From: Flavonifractor hominis
GTDB taxonomy: Bacteria > Bacillota > Clostridia > Oscillospirales > Oscillospiraceae
Assembly: GCF_040095835.1 (NCBI RefSeq)
Contig: NZ_JBBMFT010000002.1
Coordinates: 310,001 to 374,000 of the forward strand
Direction of reading: 5' to 3'
DNA: 64,000 nucleotides
Positions 8,291 through 16,972 of this stretch are shown piece by piece (the stretch's first letter is position 1; every line of letters starts with the position of its first letter). A program made the translations under genes and the position numbers. The notes beneath the pieces are model-generated. The model was not told the DNA's origin, searched no databases, and was given only the letters and a program-made list of their open reading frames with translations.

Positions 8291-9163
8291 TCACACTTTC
8301 TCGCGCACGGTCTTGCCCAGCAGACCGGCTGGCTTCACCAGCAGTACGATGATGAGCACGGCAAAGACTACCGCATCGGAGATGTTGGTGTTGACCACCT
8401 TGGCAAAGGTCTCAATGATGCCCAGCAGGATACCGCCCAGCATAGCCCCGGGAATGGAGCCAATGCCGCCGAACACAGCGGCGGTAAATGCCTTGATGCC
8501 GGGCAGGGAGCCGGTAGTGGGCATCAGAGTCTGGTAGTTGGAACACAGCAGCACGCCGGCAATGGCGGCCAGCGCCGAGCCAATGGCAAAGGTCATGGAA
8601 ATCGTGCGGTTGACGTCGATGCCCATGAGCTGGGCGGCCGCCTTATCCTCCGAGCAGGCCCGCATGGCCTTGCCCATTTTGGTCCTGGTGGTAAACCAAG
8701 TGAGGGCAACCATGATAACGATACAGGCCAGCACCGTCACCATGGAAGCATAGGTCACATTGATCCCCTCAATGGGCAGGGATCCGGTGGGCACCACAGG
8801 AGTAAACACTTTGGTATCAGCGCCCCACAGCAGCAGGGCGGCGTTTTGCAGGAAATAGCTCACACCAATGGCCGTGATAAGCACAGCCAGGGAGGACGCC
8901 TGCCGCAGCGGACGGTAGGCCAGCCCCTCGATGACCACGCCCAGGACGGTACACACCACGATGGACAGCAGAATACCCACCACCGGGGGCAGTCCAAAGC
9001 TGCCAGTGGCAAAAAAGGTCACATAGGCGCCCACCATGATAACATCACCGTGGGCAAAATTCAGCATCTTGGCAATGCCGTATACCATGGTATAGCCCAG
9101 GGCGATGATGGCGTAGACGCTGCCCAGGCTGATCCCGGTGATCAGATTATTGAGGAAGCTCAA
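8291..9163 (-). CDS. livH: Branched-chain amino acid ABC transporter permease LivH
   Basis: This protein of about 290 residues and eight hydrophobic segments starts SFLNNLITGISLGSVYAIIA, the typical LivH N-terminus, followed by LNFAHGDVIMVGAY and ACSEDKAAAQLMGIDV. I choose the TTG at 9163 because GAGAGGTG lies just upstream and the family begins here; a GTG at 9172 is also possible. A hairpin separates it from livJ, which fits the usual lower expression of membrane subunits relative to the binding protein. Confidence 0.9.
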   Translation of the reverse strand: MSFLNNLITGISLGSVYAIIALGYTMVYGIAKMLNFAHGDVIMVGAYVTFFATGSFGLPPVVGILLSIVVCTVLGVVIEGLAYRPLRQASSLAVLITAIGVSYFLQNAALLLWGADTKVFTPVVPTGSLPIEGINVTYASMVTVLACIVIMVALTWFTTRTKMGKAMRACSEDKAAAQLMGIDVNRTISMTFAIGSALAAIAGVLLCSNYQTLMPTTGSLPGIKAFTAAVFGGIGSIPGAMLGGILLGIIETFAKVVNTNISDAVVFAVLIIVLLVKPAGLLGKTVREKV

Positions 9164-9281
9164 ACCATTCACCTCTCTACTTATTTTCTCTCTGAACCTC
9201 TTTGTATGGCAGAAACACCGGCGGTCCCACCGGGCTGCCGATGTTTCCGCCATACACAGCGCAAAAGGGATATACGGGGAA

Positions 9282-9315
9282 AAGCGGGCTGCCGGGCAAC
9301 CCCGGCAACCCGCTT
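9282..9315 (-). terminator. Intercistronic hairpin between livJ and livH
   Basis: A two-part stem (AAGCGGG/CCCGCTT and GCCGGG/CCCGGC) lies 44 bp past the livJ stop and is followed on the minus strand by TTTTCCCC. It probably acts as an attenuating terminator or an mRNA-stabilizing structure. Confidence 0.6.
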
Positions 9316-9358
9316 CTGTTCCCAGCCAAGCGGTCGTATTTTGCGATGCGCTTGCGGA

Positions 9359-10558
9359 TTACTGTGTGACGTATACGCCGCCCTCGACCTTGACTACCAC
9401 AGGATCCTTGGAGACCTCGCCGTTCTCGCCCCAGGTCATGCCGGTACCGGTCAGGCCGTCCACGCTGAAGTCACCGGAGGTAAAGGTGGCAATCAGAGCC
9501 TCGCAGATCTCCTCCGCGCTCATGTCGGCGGTGACACCGGCAGCGGTGCAGGCCTCATAGATAGCGTACATGCAGTCATAGCCGTCGGCCGCAAACTGGT
9601 TGGGAATGCCGCCGTAAGCGGTCTCATACTCGCTGACAAAGGTCTTGGTGCGCTCATCCTCGCCCCAGGCGTTGAAGGGGGTCATGAGCATCAGGCCCTC
9701 GGCCAGAGTGGTGTCAAAACCCTCCAGGTCCAGGATGCCGTCCATGCCGTCGCAGCCGAAGAAGGTAGGCTCATAGCCCATGCTCTTGGCCTGATTCAGA
9801 ATCAGAGAAGCAGGGGTGTAGTAGATGGGCATAAACACCAAGTCGGCGCCGGCGCTCTTGGCAGCGTTCAGCTGCACGTTAAAGTCGGTGTTGGTGTCAT
9901 CCGGGAAGGTCTGCACGGTGACCACCTCCAGGCCGATCTCGTCGGCGGTAGCCTGGAAGGCGTTGTAGATGCCGGTGGAGTAGGCGTCGCCGTTGTTGTA
10001 GATGACGGCGATCTTGGTGCCCAGGTTGTTATCCTTGATATAGTTGGCCGCAGTAATGCCCTGGTTGGGGTCGGTAAAGCACACCTGGAACACGTTGTCC
10101 CGGCCCTCCGTCACGTCCGTGGAAGACGCGGAGGGAGTGAGCTGGAAATAGCGGTCCGCGTTGGTCTCAGCCGCCACGGCCACACAGGGAATCGTCGTGG
10201 TGCAGCCGTAGATGATCTGAGTGCCATCATCCTTCAGCTTGCCATAGGCGTTGACGGCCTTCTCGCTGTCGCCCTCGTCGTCCTGGAAATCCAGTTCAAA
10301 CTGCAGGCCGCCCAGAGCGTTGATCTCCTCCACAGCCACTTCAGCGCCCTGCTTGGTAGCCAGGCCATACACGGCGTTGGAGCCAGTCAGGGGGCCAATG
10401 CCGCCGATCTTGATGGCGGCGCTGGTGGTTTCGCCGGAAGCGCCCGAAGGAGTCTCGGCCTCACCGGTGGTATCGTTGCCGCTGCTGCCGCAGCCAGCCA
10501 GAAGGGACATGCACAGCGCGCCCGTCAGTGCAAGAGACAGGATGCGAGTCTTTTTCAT
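9359..10558 (-). CDS. livJ: Branched-chain amino acid-type substrate-binding lipoprotein
   Basis: This 399-residue lipoprotein has a signal peptide with lipobox LLAGC (Cys23), a short Ser/Thr/Gly-rich linker, and a two-lobe periplasmic-binding fold of the LivJ/ANF-receptor type (IKIGGIGPLTGSNAVYG, the family start). It captures the ligand outside the membrane for LivHMGF. The ATG at 10558 follows GAGGAGG. It is first in the operon, behind a near-consensus promoter with an overlapping inverted repeat. Ligand specificity cannot be read from the sequence. Confidence 0.9.
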   Translation of the reverse strand: MKKTRILSLALTGALCMSLLAGCGSSGNDTTGEAETPSGASGETTSAAIKIGGIGPLTGSNAVYGLATKQGAEVAVEEINALGGLQFELDFQDDEGDSEKAVNAYGKLKDDGTQIIYGCTTTIPCVAVAAETNADRYFQLTPSASSTDVTEGRDNVFQVCFTDPNQGITAANYIKDNNLGTKIAVIYNNGDAYSTGIYNAFQATADEIGLEVVTVQTFPDDTNTDFNVQLNAAKSAGADLVFMPIYYTPASLILNQAKSMGYEPTFFGCDGMDGILDLEGFDTTLAEGLMLMTPFNAWGEDERTKTFVSEYETAYGGIPNQFAADGYDCMYAIYEACTAAGVTADMSAEEICEALIATFTSGDFSVDGLTGTGMTWGENGEVSKDPVVVKVEGGVYVTQ

Positions 10559-10583
10559 GATCCATTCCTCCTCAATGAAGTTG

Positions 10584-10618
10584 TTGACAATTATATTCGT
10601 GTCGCCCGAAATTGTCAA
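10584..10618 (-). promoter_or_regulatory. liv operon promoter with overlapping inverted repeat
   Basis: On the minus strand TTGACA (10618-10613) and TATAAT (10595-10590) are 17 bp apart. TTGACAAT at 10584-10591 and ATTGTCAA at 10611-10618 form an 8-bp inverted repeat bracketing the promoter; one arm contains the -35 box, so it may be a repressor operator. Confidence 0.8.
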
Positions 10619-10630
10619 CCTATAAAATGC

Positions 10631-10661
10631 ACAACGGCACCCTGCTGTCAGGTGCCGCTGT
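10631..10661 (-). terminator. Terminator of the reductase/esterase operon
   Basis: CGGCACC/GGTGCCG stem (extended by ACA/TGT) lies about 30 bp past the reductase stop, followed on the minus strand by GCATTTTATAGG. It sits immediately upstream of the liv promoter. Confidence 0.6.
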
Positions 10662-10691
10662 GGTGGTATATAGACAAATTCTCCGTTCGTC

Positions 10692-11414
10692 TCAGATGAC
10701 CAGACCGCCGTTGGGCGCCAGTACCTGCCCTGTAAGGAACCCCGCGTCATCTGAGGCCAGATACCAGATGGCCTGGGCCGCATCCTCCGGCTGTCCAATG
10801 ATACCCAGCGGAGTCTCCTCCGCCAGAGCCGCCAGGGCCTCCGCATCCAGATTGGCGTTCATTTCCGTGGCGATTACCCCCGGTGCGACACAGTTTACCG
10901 TAATCCCAGAAGGTCCGACTTCCTTTGCCAAAGCTTTGGTCAGGCCGATTACCGCCGCCTTTGCCGCAGAATAAGCCACCTCGCAGGAGCCGCCTATCTG
11001 TCCCCACATGGAGGAGACTGTCACAATGCGTCCCGCTTTCCGGTGAATGAAGTGAGGCAGTGCCGCCCGGATGGTATAGAAAACACCGTCCACATTGACC
11101 GCAAACATCCTGCGCCAGTCTTCATCGGTCAAATCACCAAACAGTTTTTGCTGAGCGATACCCGCATTGCATACCAGAATGTCAAGTTGACAAAATTTAT
11201 CCAACACATTGTCAACCATATTCTGTACCTGTACCGGGTCGGACACGTCAGCCTGTACGGCCCATCCTCCGATCTCCTCCGCCAGGACCTCCGCCTGCGC
11301 CCGGGAGCGATTGTAGTTGACCACGACCCGGCACCCCTCAGCGGCAAAGCGCCGGGCAGCTGCCGCACCAATGCCCCGGCTGGCCCCCGTGATAAGCACC
11401 ACCTTTTCTTTCAT
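10692..11414 (-). CDS. SDR family oxidoreductase (FabG-like)
   Basis: This 240-residue short-chain dehydrogenase/reductase has the cofactor motif TGASRGIGAAAA (TGxxxGxG), NAG in the CNAGIAQ block, catalytic Ser in VSSMWG, YSAAK (Tyr-x3-Lys) and a C-terminal LTGQVLAPNGG. This matches 3-oxoacyl-ACP reductase-like NADPH enzymes, but the partner gene is an esterase rather than fatty acid synthesis genes, so a different carbonyl substrate is likely. The ATG at 11414 overlaps the upstream esterase stop by 4 nt. Confidence 0.85.
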   Translation of the reverse strand: MKEKVVLITGASRGIGAAAARRFAAEGCRVVVNYNRSRAQAEVLAEEIGGWAVQADVSDPVQVQNMVDNVLDKFCQLDILVCNAGIAQQKLFGDLTDEDWRRMFAVNVDGVFYTIRAALPHFIHRKAGRIVTVSSMWGQIGGSCEVAYSAAKAAVIGLTKALAKEVGPSGITVNCVAPGVIATEMNANLDAEALAALAEETPLGIIGQPEDAAQAIWYLASDDAGFLTGQVLAPNGGLVI

Positions 11415-12202
11415 CCTTCTCTTCCTTTCAGCCAGTCCACGCACAGCGGATGCCATGCCGCGGCGTGGGCGTTGTAATGGGCCTCATCCCGGGCACTTTC
11501 CCGGTCGGCCAGCCCCATGGCGTGGGGGCCGTCGGAAAACAGGTGCAGTTCAAAGGACACTCCCTGCTGCCGCAGTGCTGCGGCATAGTCTATGGTATTC
11601 TCCACCGGCACAGTGGCATCCCCCACCGTGGCCCATAAAAAAGTAGGCGAATGCCTTCCTGTGACCTGCCGGTCCAGCCGCAGCTCCTCCGCCCCTCCCA
11701 GAGGAGCCAGATAGCGCGCGGCGTGCACCACCGGATAGCCCAGCACCGCCGCATCGGGCCGCACCTGCTCCGGGGACAGTCCCAGCTGCTGTTTCAGCAT
11801 GGGGTGATCCCAGCGGGCCGCCAGCCAGCCGGCCAGATGTCCTCCGGCGGAAAACCCGCATACCGCCACCCGGTCAGGCCGGAAGCCGTATTCCTCCGCG
11901 TGTACCCGCAGCCATGCCAGGGCCGCCGCTCCTTCCAGAAAAGGCTGAGGCCATCGCCGGGGCAACACGCTGTACTCCAGTACAAAAGCCTGTATCCCGG
12001 CGGCCAGGAACGCCAGCGCCACCGGCTCGCTTTCTGCCGGAGCAATGCGCTCATAGCTTCCGCCGGGCAGAATCAGCACCGCCCAGCGCTGCCCATCGTC
12101 AGCCAGCAGCCCGGTGCGGCCCCGACAGTAAGTCGTCAATCGCCCTGTGCTGTCCTCCAAAATCGTGGACAGCACGGGGACAGGAATGGTCTCATGGATC
12201 AA
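11411..12202 (-). CDS. Alpha/beta hydrolase, esterase/acetyl-xylan esterase-like
   Basis: This 263-residue alpha/beta hydrolase has an oxyanion-hole block LILPGGSYERIA, nucleophile elbow GFSAGGH, an Asp in the GDATVPVENT loop and a terminal His in DGPHAMGL. These are the hallmarks of the BD-FAE/Axe esterase group that removes acyl groups from small esters or sugars. No signal peptide is present, so it acts inside the cell. It is co-transcribed and coupled (ATGA) with the reductase downstream. With glycan-degrading genes nearby, a role in deacetylating imported sugars is possible but unproven. Confidence 0.82.
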   Translation of the reverse strand: MIHETIPVPVLSTILEDSTGRLTTYCRGRTGLLADDGQRWAVLILPGGSYERIAPAESEPVALAFLAAGIQAFVLEYSVLPRRWPQPFLEGAAALAWLRVHAEEYGFRPDRVAVCGFSAGGHLAGWLAARWDHPMLKQQLGLSPEQVRPDAAVLGYPVVHAARYLAPLGGAEELRLDRQVTGRHSPTFLWATVGDATVPVENTIDYAAALRQQGVSFELHLFSDGPHAMGLADRESARDEAHYNAHAAAWHPLCVDWLKGREG

Positions 12203-12284
12203 CGCACGTTCCTCCTTTTCTGTTCACTTCTCTCTGAGTATATCAGTCTGTTTCACCGCTGGAAAGAGAAATTTGAAAAAAGTA

Positions 12285-12313
12285 TTGACATTTCTTTTTT
12301 CTGCGGGTATAAT
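12285..12313 (+). promoter_or_regulatory. Consensus promoter of tRNA-Val
   Basis: TTGACA (12285-12290), a 17-bp spacer and TATAAT (12308-12313) lie 15 bp before the tRNA 5' end. Confidence 0.92.
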
Positions 12314-12327
12314 AGTCCATGCTGTTT

Positions 12328-12403
12328 GGACGATTAGCTCAGCTGGTAGAGCATCCGCTTGACGTGCGGGAGGTCACAGGTTCAAGTCCTGTATCGTCCA
12401 CCA
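12328..12403 (+). tRNA. tRNA-Val (anticodon GAC)
   Basis: The 76-nt sequence folds as a cloverleaf. The acceptor stem is GGACGAT/ATCGTCC, the D-arm is GCTC...GAGC, and the anticodon stem CCGC/GCGG encloses loop TTGACGT with anticodon GAC (12361-12363). The T-arm contains GGTTCAAGTCC, and CCA is encoded. The 3' half is the integration site of the large mobile element. Confidence 0.95.
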
Positions 12404-12405
12404 GA
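12359..12405 (+). other. attL: tRNA-Val 3' end
   Basis: These 47 bp (from the anticodon loop through CCA plus two bases) recur identically at 60615-60661. Integration into the tRNA 3' end keeps the tRNA functional. A tyrosine integrase gene lies 160 bp inside. Confidence 0.92.
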
Positions 12406-12442
12406 AAAGCCGCTATTTTTGAAAGAAAACAGCGGCTTTTTG
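12406..12442 (+). terminator. Terminator downstream of tRNA-Val
   Basis: AAAGCCGCT/AGCGGCTTT stem followed by TTG and T-rich sequence starts directly after the att core, so the element itself supplies the tRNA terminator. Confidence 0.75.
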
Positions 12443-12489
12443 TTGCTTTTTTATTCATTTTCTTCCTCACGCTATTTTGCCAAATTGTT

Positions 12490-12516
12490 TTTGACCACAT
12501 AACAGCCACAGACAGG
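12490..12516 (+). repeat. Left copy of a terminal direct repeat (candidate integrase arm site)
   Basis: This 27-bp sequence starts TTTGACCACA and ends AGCCACAGACAGG. It matches 60478-60505 except for about 5 bp in the middle, in the same orientation, and both copies lie ~85-110 bp inside the att cores. Confidence 0.6.
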
Positions 12517-12524
12517 AAAAATCA

Positions 12525-12557
12525 CCGTCCTCCGGAAGCACTTCTTCTGGAGGACGG
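12525..12557 (-). terminator. Integrase terminator
   Basis: CCGTCCTCC pairs with GGAGGACGG (with further pairing in GAAG/CTTC) 11 bp past the integrase stop; the minus strand continues TGATTTTTCC. Confidence 0.75.
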
Positions 12558-12567
12558 TTTTCTGTTC

Positions 12568-13983
12568 TCAGCCCGCTTTTTTCTTGGCCCGAAGTGGTTC
12601 CAGCTCTCTTTTCATCTCCGCAATCAGCTTCGCCAGTCTCCGTTCACACTTCTCCTCGGTTGAGGCATATACATTTCGTGCAATGCGTTTCCCATTGACC
12701 CTTGGGGAGTACCGCCCCTCCCAGAGGTGGTCGTTGATTTTAGTAATACACCCGGTTCCCGGCTTGCGGTACTTGCCCTTCACCGCCTGGAAGTCCGTTG
12801 CCTTTGGCCTCTGCTGACGCTCCGGCTTGGTAGGCGGCTCTACACCAGCGATTCCCCGGTCGATCCGGTCGGCGGCCTTCCGCCTCATCTCATCGGTCAC
12901 ATGGGCATAGACATTCAGGGTAGTGGCGCTGGACACATGGCCGATGATGGCAGACAAGGTCTTTATGTCCATGCCATGCTCCAGGGCGTTGGTGGCAAAG
13001 GTGTGACGCAGGTCGTGAAACCGCAGATGCTTACACCCCGCCCGTTTCAGCACAGAGGTCAGTTTTTTCCGCACCGCTGCCGGGTCCAGGGGAGAATCCG
13101 TTTTCTTTGGCGAGGGGAACATCCAGCGGGAGGAGCAGCTTTTACGGTACCGCTCCAGAACTTTCAGGATAGGCCCCGGCAGAATCACGCTCCGGCTGGA
13201 GGTCTTGGTTTTGGGCTGTGAGACTACCAACTCTCCCTTGATCCGCTGTACCTGCCGCTCTATCCGCAGCGCCCCTGTTCGGAAGTCCAGGTCATCCCAC
13301 TGCAGGGCCAGGATCTCGCCCCGGCGCAGTCCGGTGGACAACTCCAGCAGAAGAAGCTCATAGCACCCGTCCTCTTTTGCCTGAATGAGCAGGCGTTGGA
13401 TCTCCTCCCCCGTCAGCACGGCCATCTCTCTGGGATGGGTGGCTGGCGCTTTGCAGTTTGCGGCTGGATTTTTTAGAATCAACCCATCCGCCACCGCCTT
13501 GTCCAGCGCCATGCGGCAGGTCACATGACAGCTTTTTACCATGCGGTCGGACAGCCCCGGACCGTACTGCTCCACCCTCAGGAGCCGTCCTCCCTGTTTC
13601 AGACGGTGATAAAACTGCTGGAGATCACTTTGGGTCAGTTGGGAAAGGGGTATGTATCCCAACTCCGGGATGATGTGTTGATAGATCCGGTTTTCATAGT
13701 CCACCCGAGTCTTGGGCTTGATGGCTGGTTTGCAATCTGTCTGATACCAGCGATCCAGCCAGGCCCCGAAGGTCATGTCCCCCTTGGGGCGTTTCGCCAC
13801 AGCACCTTTGAGGCTCTCTTTCAGTGCCTTCAGCTTGGCCGCACACTCCCCCTTGGTCTTGGCCAGCACATTTTTCGTCTTTGGACGGCCCTTTTCATCA
13901 TGGCCCACCACATACCGCCCCTCCCAGCGGCCATCCTTTCTCAGGTGGAGACTGCCGTCGCCCCGTTTCCGTTGTTTTGCCAT
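12568..13983 (-). CDS. Tyrosine recombinase (element integrase) with extra C-terminal arm-type domain
   Basis: This 471-residue integrase has an N-terminal AP2-like arm-binding domain (RKDGRWEGRYVVGHDEKGRP), a SAM-like core-binding domain (~70-175) and a catalytic domain. The catalytic residues are Arg in TGLRRGE (~217), His-x-x-Arg in FHDLRHTFAT (~322), His in IIGH and the nucleophile Tyr in TLNVYAHV (~358). After the catalytic domain, ~80 residues (YRKPGTGCITKINDHLWEGRYSP...) look like a second arm-binding repeat, which is unusual. It lies next to attL and probably drives integration and excision. Its start overlaps the upstream recombinase gene by 43 nt. Confidence 0.93.
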   Translation of the reverse strand: MAKQRKRGDGSLHLRKDGRWEGRYVVGHDEKGRPKTKNVLAKTKGECAAKLKALKESLKGAVAKRPKGDMTFGAWLDRWYQTDCKPAIKPKTRVDYENRIYQHIIPELGYIPLSQLTQSDLQQFYHRLKQGGRLLRVEQYGPGLSDRMVKSCHVTCRMALDKAVADGLILKNPAANCKAPATHPREMAVLTGEEIQRLLIQAKEDGCYELLLLELSTGLRRGEILALQWDDLDFRTGALRIERQVQRIKGELVVSQPKTKTSSRSVILPGPILKVLERYRKSCSSRWMFPSPKKTDSPLDPAAVRKKLTSVLKRAGCKHLRFHDLRHTFATNALEHGMDIKTLSAIIGHVSSATTLNVYAHVTDEMRRKAADRIDRGIAGVEPPTKPERQQRPKATDFQAVKGKYRKPGTGCITKINDHLWEGRYSPRVNGKRIARNVYASTEEKCERRLAKLIAEMKRELEPLRAKKKAG

Positions 13984-15149
13984 GGTTCCATCTCCTCTCC
14001 CAACAGTTCTGTCATGAAGCCCCCTACGATCTCGGCGGCATTACGGTGCATATCTCCGGTCACATGGGTATAGGTGTCCAGGGTGAAGCTGGCCTTTGTA
14101 TGCCCCAGGATACTGGACAGGGTCTTGGCATCCACTCCGCTGGCCAGGGCGTGTGTGGCGAAGGTATGGCGCAGATCATGAAATCGAAGGTCAGGCAGCC
14201 CGGCCTTCTCCAATAAACCTTTCAGACGCCGGTAGGCACTGCCTGGACTGACCGGATGCTCTGGACAGAGGGGATTGGGGAAGATCCACTCCGTCAGGGC
14301 GGACTTTTTTCGCTCCCGCAGAAGACGGGCCGTACTGGACGGAAGCAGAATTGTCCGGGTTCCTGCATAGGTCTTTGTACTTCCCGCCTCCACCCCGCCA
14401 CCCTTCCTGGCATGGATGGTACGGCATACTTTTAATGTTCCGGCCTCCTCATCAAAGTCTGACCACCTGAGTCCGCACAGCTCACCTCTCCGCAGACCGG
14501 TGGTTAGTTCAGTGAGGAAGAAGTCCCGCCAGACCCAGTCCTTTTGAATTGCCGCCTTGAACGTGTTTAATTGGTCATTATTGAGAATCCCTTTTGCCCT
14601 CTTGATGACCTTAGGCGGTGTCACTCCATCGGCAGGGTTAGCCGGAAGCAAACCTTCCTCTGTGGCCGTTCTCAGAGCATGATGCAAGGTGGTGTGAATC
14701 CCATGGACAGTTGTCGGGCTCAGCCCAAAGCCCGAGGCTTTCTTTCTCCCCACTCGTCCGCACTTCAGGAGCATTTGGTAGAGACCGCTTAAATCTGCCG
14801 GGGTAATTCTGAGCAGCGATTTTTCTCCCAGGTAAGGCTTGACATGGTTGTCCATATCCCTCCGGTACCCATCCAGAGTACTCTCCCGAACGGTTCCTGT
14901 CATATACACATCCAGCCACTTGTCCAGCCATTGGGACAAATTCATATTACTTTCCTCAGTCAGATCCACGCCCTGATAGGCGTTGATATTCTGCCGGAGC
15001 TTAGTGGTCAGTTTCTTCTGGGTGTCGGCATAGATGTATCGAAAGATGGAGTCGCCATTTTCCTTATGTCCAATAACGATGCGGCCCTCCCAGCGGCCAT
15101 CTTCCCTTTTACGCACCATGCCGTCCCCGGATGGTCGTCTCTTCGCCAT
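13941..15149 (-). CDS. Second tyrosine recombinase
   Basis: This 402-residue recombinase has the same three-part layout: an N-terminal arm domain with REDGRWEGRIVIGHKENGD, core-binding domain, catalytic Arg in TGLRRGE (~217), FHDLRHTFAT (~322), ILGH and Tyr in TLDTYTHV (~359). It lacks the C-terminal addition of its downstream neighbour and is clearly related but not identical (a paralogue). The two overlap by 43 nt and are probably co-translated. They may work as a pair or represent one active and one directionality-modulating enzyme; both look intact. Confidence 0.93.
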   Translation of the reverse strand: MAKRRPSGDGMVRKREDGRWEGRIVIGHKENGDSIFRYIYADTQKKLTTKLRQNINAYQGVDLTEESNMNLSQWLDKWLDVYMTGTVRESTLDGYRRDMDNHVKPYLGEKSLLRITPADLSGLYQMLLKCGRVGRKKASGFGLSPTTVHGIHTTLHHALRTATEEGLLPANPADGVTPPKVIKRAKGILNNDQLNTFKAAIQKDWVWRDFFLTELTTGLRRGELCGLRWSDFDEEAGTLKVCRTIHARKGGGVEAGSTKTYAGTRTILLPSSTARLLRERKKSALTEWIFPNPLCPEHPVSPGSAYRRLKGLLEKAGLPDLRFHDLRHTFATHALASGVDAKTLSSILGHTKASFTLDTYTHVTGDMHRNAAEIVGGFMTELLGEEMEPWQNNGNGATAVST

Positions 15150-15220
15150 TTTGCTTCACCTCCTGTGTCTTTGCTGATGTGTGATAAAGAAGTAGTAGAA
15201 GTGTAAAAAATTTTGCCGTT

Positions 15221-15253
15221 CCTATCCGGCGTTTGCGCATTGCGCCGGATAGG
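15221..15253 (-). terminator. Terminator of the serine recombinase operon
   Basis: An 11-bp perfect stem CCTATCCGGCG/CGCCGGATAGG lies 9 bp past the stop; the minus strand continues AACGGCAAAATTTTTTACAC. Confidence 0.75.
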
Positions 15254-15261
15254 TCGGGCGG

Positions 15262-16872
15262 TCATTCGGGCAGGTCTACCTTGCCAACGAAAGAGTAATA
15301 AATATCAATGTCCTGTCTGCGTGTGCCGTTCTCGTCATAGCTGCACTCATGCACAACGATTTTCTCCACAAACTCACGCAAAAGGGTAGGGGTAAGTTCT
15401 TCAAAGCTGGTGTACTTGCGGACAACATTCATAAACTTTTCTGCGTTTACCGTGGCTTCCTGCGCTTTGGAAAGCTCTGCCCGGATAGCGGCGGCTCTCT
15501 CTTTCAGTTCTTTCTGCTCGGCTTCATAGTCTGCCGACAGCTCCGTGAAACGCTCGTCTGAAATGCGCCCGGTCACGCTGTCCTCATACAGCCGCTTGAA
15601 GATAGCGGATAACTCGCTGATACGCTTCTCGGCGGCTTCCAGCTCCTTTTTCCTTGCGGCGTTCCTGCGCTTGCCCCCGTCCTCGTTCTGCTCGATCAGC
15701 AGCTTCATAAACCGGGCTTCGTGCTTCGCTGCATAGCTGGTGACTTTCCGCAGATTGTCGGTCACTCCGGCGGTCAACAGGTCGGTGCGGATAAAGTGCG
15801 CCGTACAGTCACGGGTACGCTTCTTGTAGCTCCCGCAGATATAACAATCCTGCTTGCGGGTGGCGTTCTGGTAACGCTGCTGGTAAAGGACGCTGCCGCA
15901 GTCGGCACAAAAGAGTATGCCGGAGAATAAGCCCACTTCATCATAGCGGTTCGGGCGTTTGCGCTGCTTGCGTAACTCCTGCACACGCTCCCACATCTGG
16001 GTGTCAATGATAGGCTCATGGTGGTTCTCGAAAATCGCCTGTTTCTCAATGGGGTTCTCTACGCTGTGCTTGGTCTTGTAGGACGGCTTCTCCGTCTTGA
16101 AGTTTACCAGACAGCCCGTGTACTCCCTGTTTTCAAGGATATGTACCACGGTATTGGTCGCCCACTTGCACTCATAGCCGGGGTGGTAGCGGCGGGTGCT
16201 TCCCGTCCGACGGTATTCCAGCGTTCCCGGCGTGGGGATCTCCTGCTCTGTGAGCATACGGGCTATCTTGGTCGGCCCGTTCCCGGCAAGGCACAAGCTG
16301 TAAATCTGCCGCACAACAGGGGCGGCTTCCCCGTCAATGATAAAATTTTCGTCCTCGTCCATAAAGTAGCCGTATACGGGTTTGCTCGTGACGGGCTTCC
16401 CGCTCATACCCTTAGACCGTTTTACTGCTTTGATTTTCTTGCTCGTATCTCTCACCAGCCATTCGTTAAAAATGTTCCGCAGAGGGGCAAAATCATTGTC
16501 GCCCTGTGCGCTGTCCACTCCGTCATTGATAGCGATAAAGCGGACGCCTTTCTGTGGGAAAATCATTTCCGTATACATTCCCACTTGCAGATAGTTTCGC
16601 CCTAACCGTGACATATCCTTGACGATAACGGTGCCGACTTTTCCGGCTTCAATGTCCGCAAGCATGGCTTGAAAACCGGGTCTTTGGAAGTTCGCCCCAG
16701 AATAACCGTCATCTGTGTACCATTGCAGATTGGAAAAGCCGTTCTGCTTCGCATAGGTTTCAAGAATACGCTTCTGGTTTGAAATAGAATTGCTCTCACC
16801 TTGCAGCTCGTCCTCGTGGGATAATCTCGGATAAAGGGCGGTAATAAGGTTTCGGGTGGTCTGTCTTAACAT
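15262..16872 (-). CDS. Large serine recombinase (TndX/Tn4451-type)
   Basis: This 536-residue large serine recombinase has catalytic Ser18 in ALYPRLSHEDE, a resolvase domain with VKDMSRLGRNY (~95), the Recombinase domain (~160-270), and a zinc beta-ribbon with CADCG...CYICG (~325-355). A long Glu/Lys-rich coiled coil (~380-450) and a C-terminal domain ending in an FVEKIVVHE block complete it. It is the site-specific integrase/excisionase of Tn4451-like mobilizable transposons. The ATG at 16872 follows GGAGG, and the companion small gene tnpW lies upstream as usual. This is the third recombinase in the element and supports nesting. Confidence 0.92.
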   Translation of the reverse strand: MLRQTTRNLITALYPRLSHEDELQGESNSISNQKRILETYAKQNGFSNLQWYTDDGYSGANFQRPGFQAMLADIEAGKVGTVIVKDMSRLGRNYLQVGMYTEMIFPQKGVRFIAINDGVDSAQGDNDFAPLRNIFNEWLVRDTSKKIKAVKRSKGMSGKPVTSKPVYGYFMDEDENFIIDGEAAPVVRQIYSLCLAGNGPTKIARMLTEQEIPTPGTLEYRRTGSTRRYHPGYECKWATNTVVHILENREYTGCLVNFKTEKPSYKTKHSVENPIEKQAIFENHHEPIIDTQMWERVQELRKQRKRPNRYDEVGLFSGILFCADCGSVLYQQRYQNATRKQDCYICGSYKKRTRDCTAHFIRTDLLTAGVTDNLRKVTSYAAKHEARFMKLLIEQNEDGGKRRNAARKKELEAAEKRISELSAIFKRLYEDSVTGRISDERFTELSADYEAEQKELKERAAAIRAELSKAQEATVNAEKFMNVVRKYTSFEELTPTLLREFVEKIVVHECSYDENGTRRQDIDIYYSFVGKVDLPE

Positions 16873-16972
16873 AGTGTCCTCCATTTCCGACAGCCAGCCC
16901 CACTATTCCGTATGACTATCATACCACACGCCGGGGCTGGCTGTACAGTCCTTTCTGCTTCTTTACGTCCCG

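Noticed and set aside
8231..10699. 822-codon plus-strand frame across the liv operon
   Set aside because: It is His/Gly/Gln-rich antisense noise spanning three well-supported minus-strand genes and their gaps.
12319..12663. Plus-strand open frame across the tRNA
   Set aside because: It overlaps tRNA-Val and the att site and encodes no recognisable protein.
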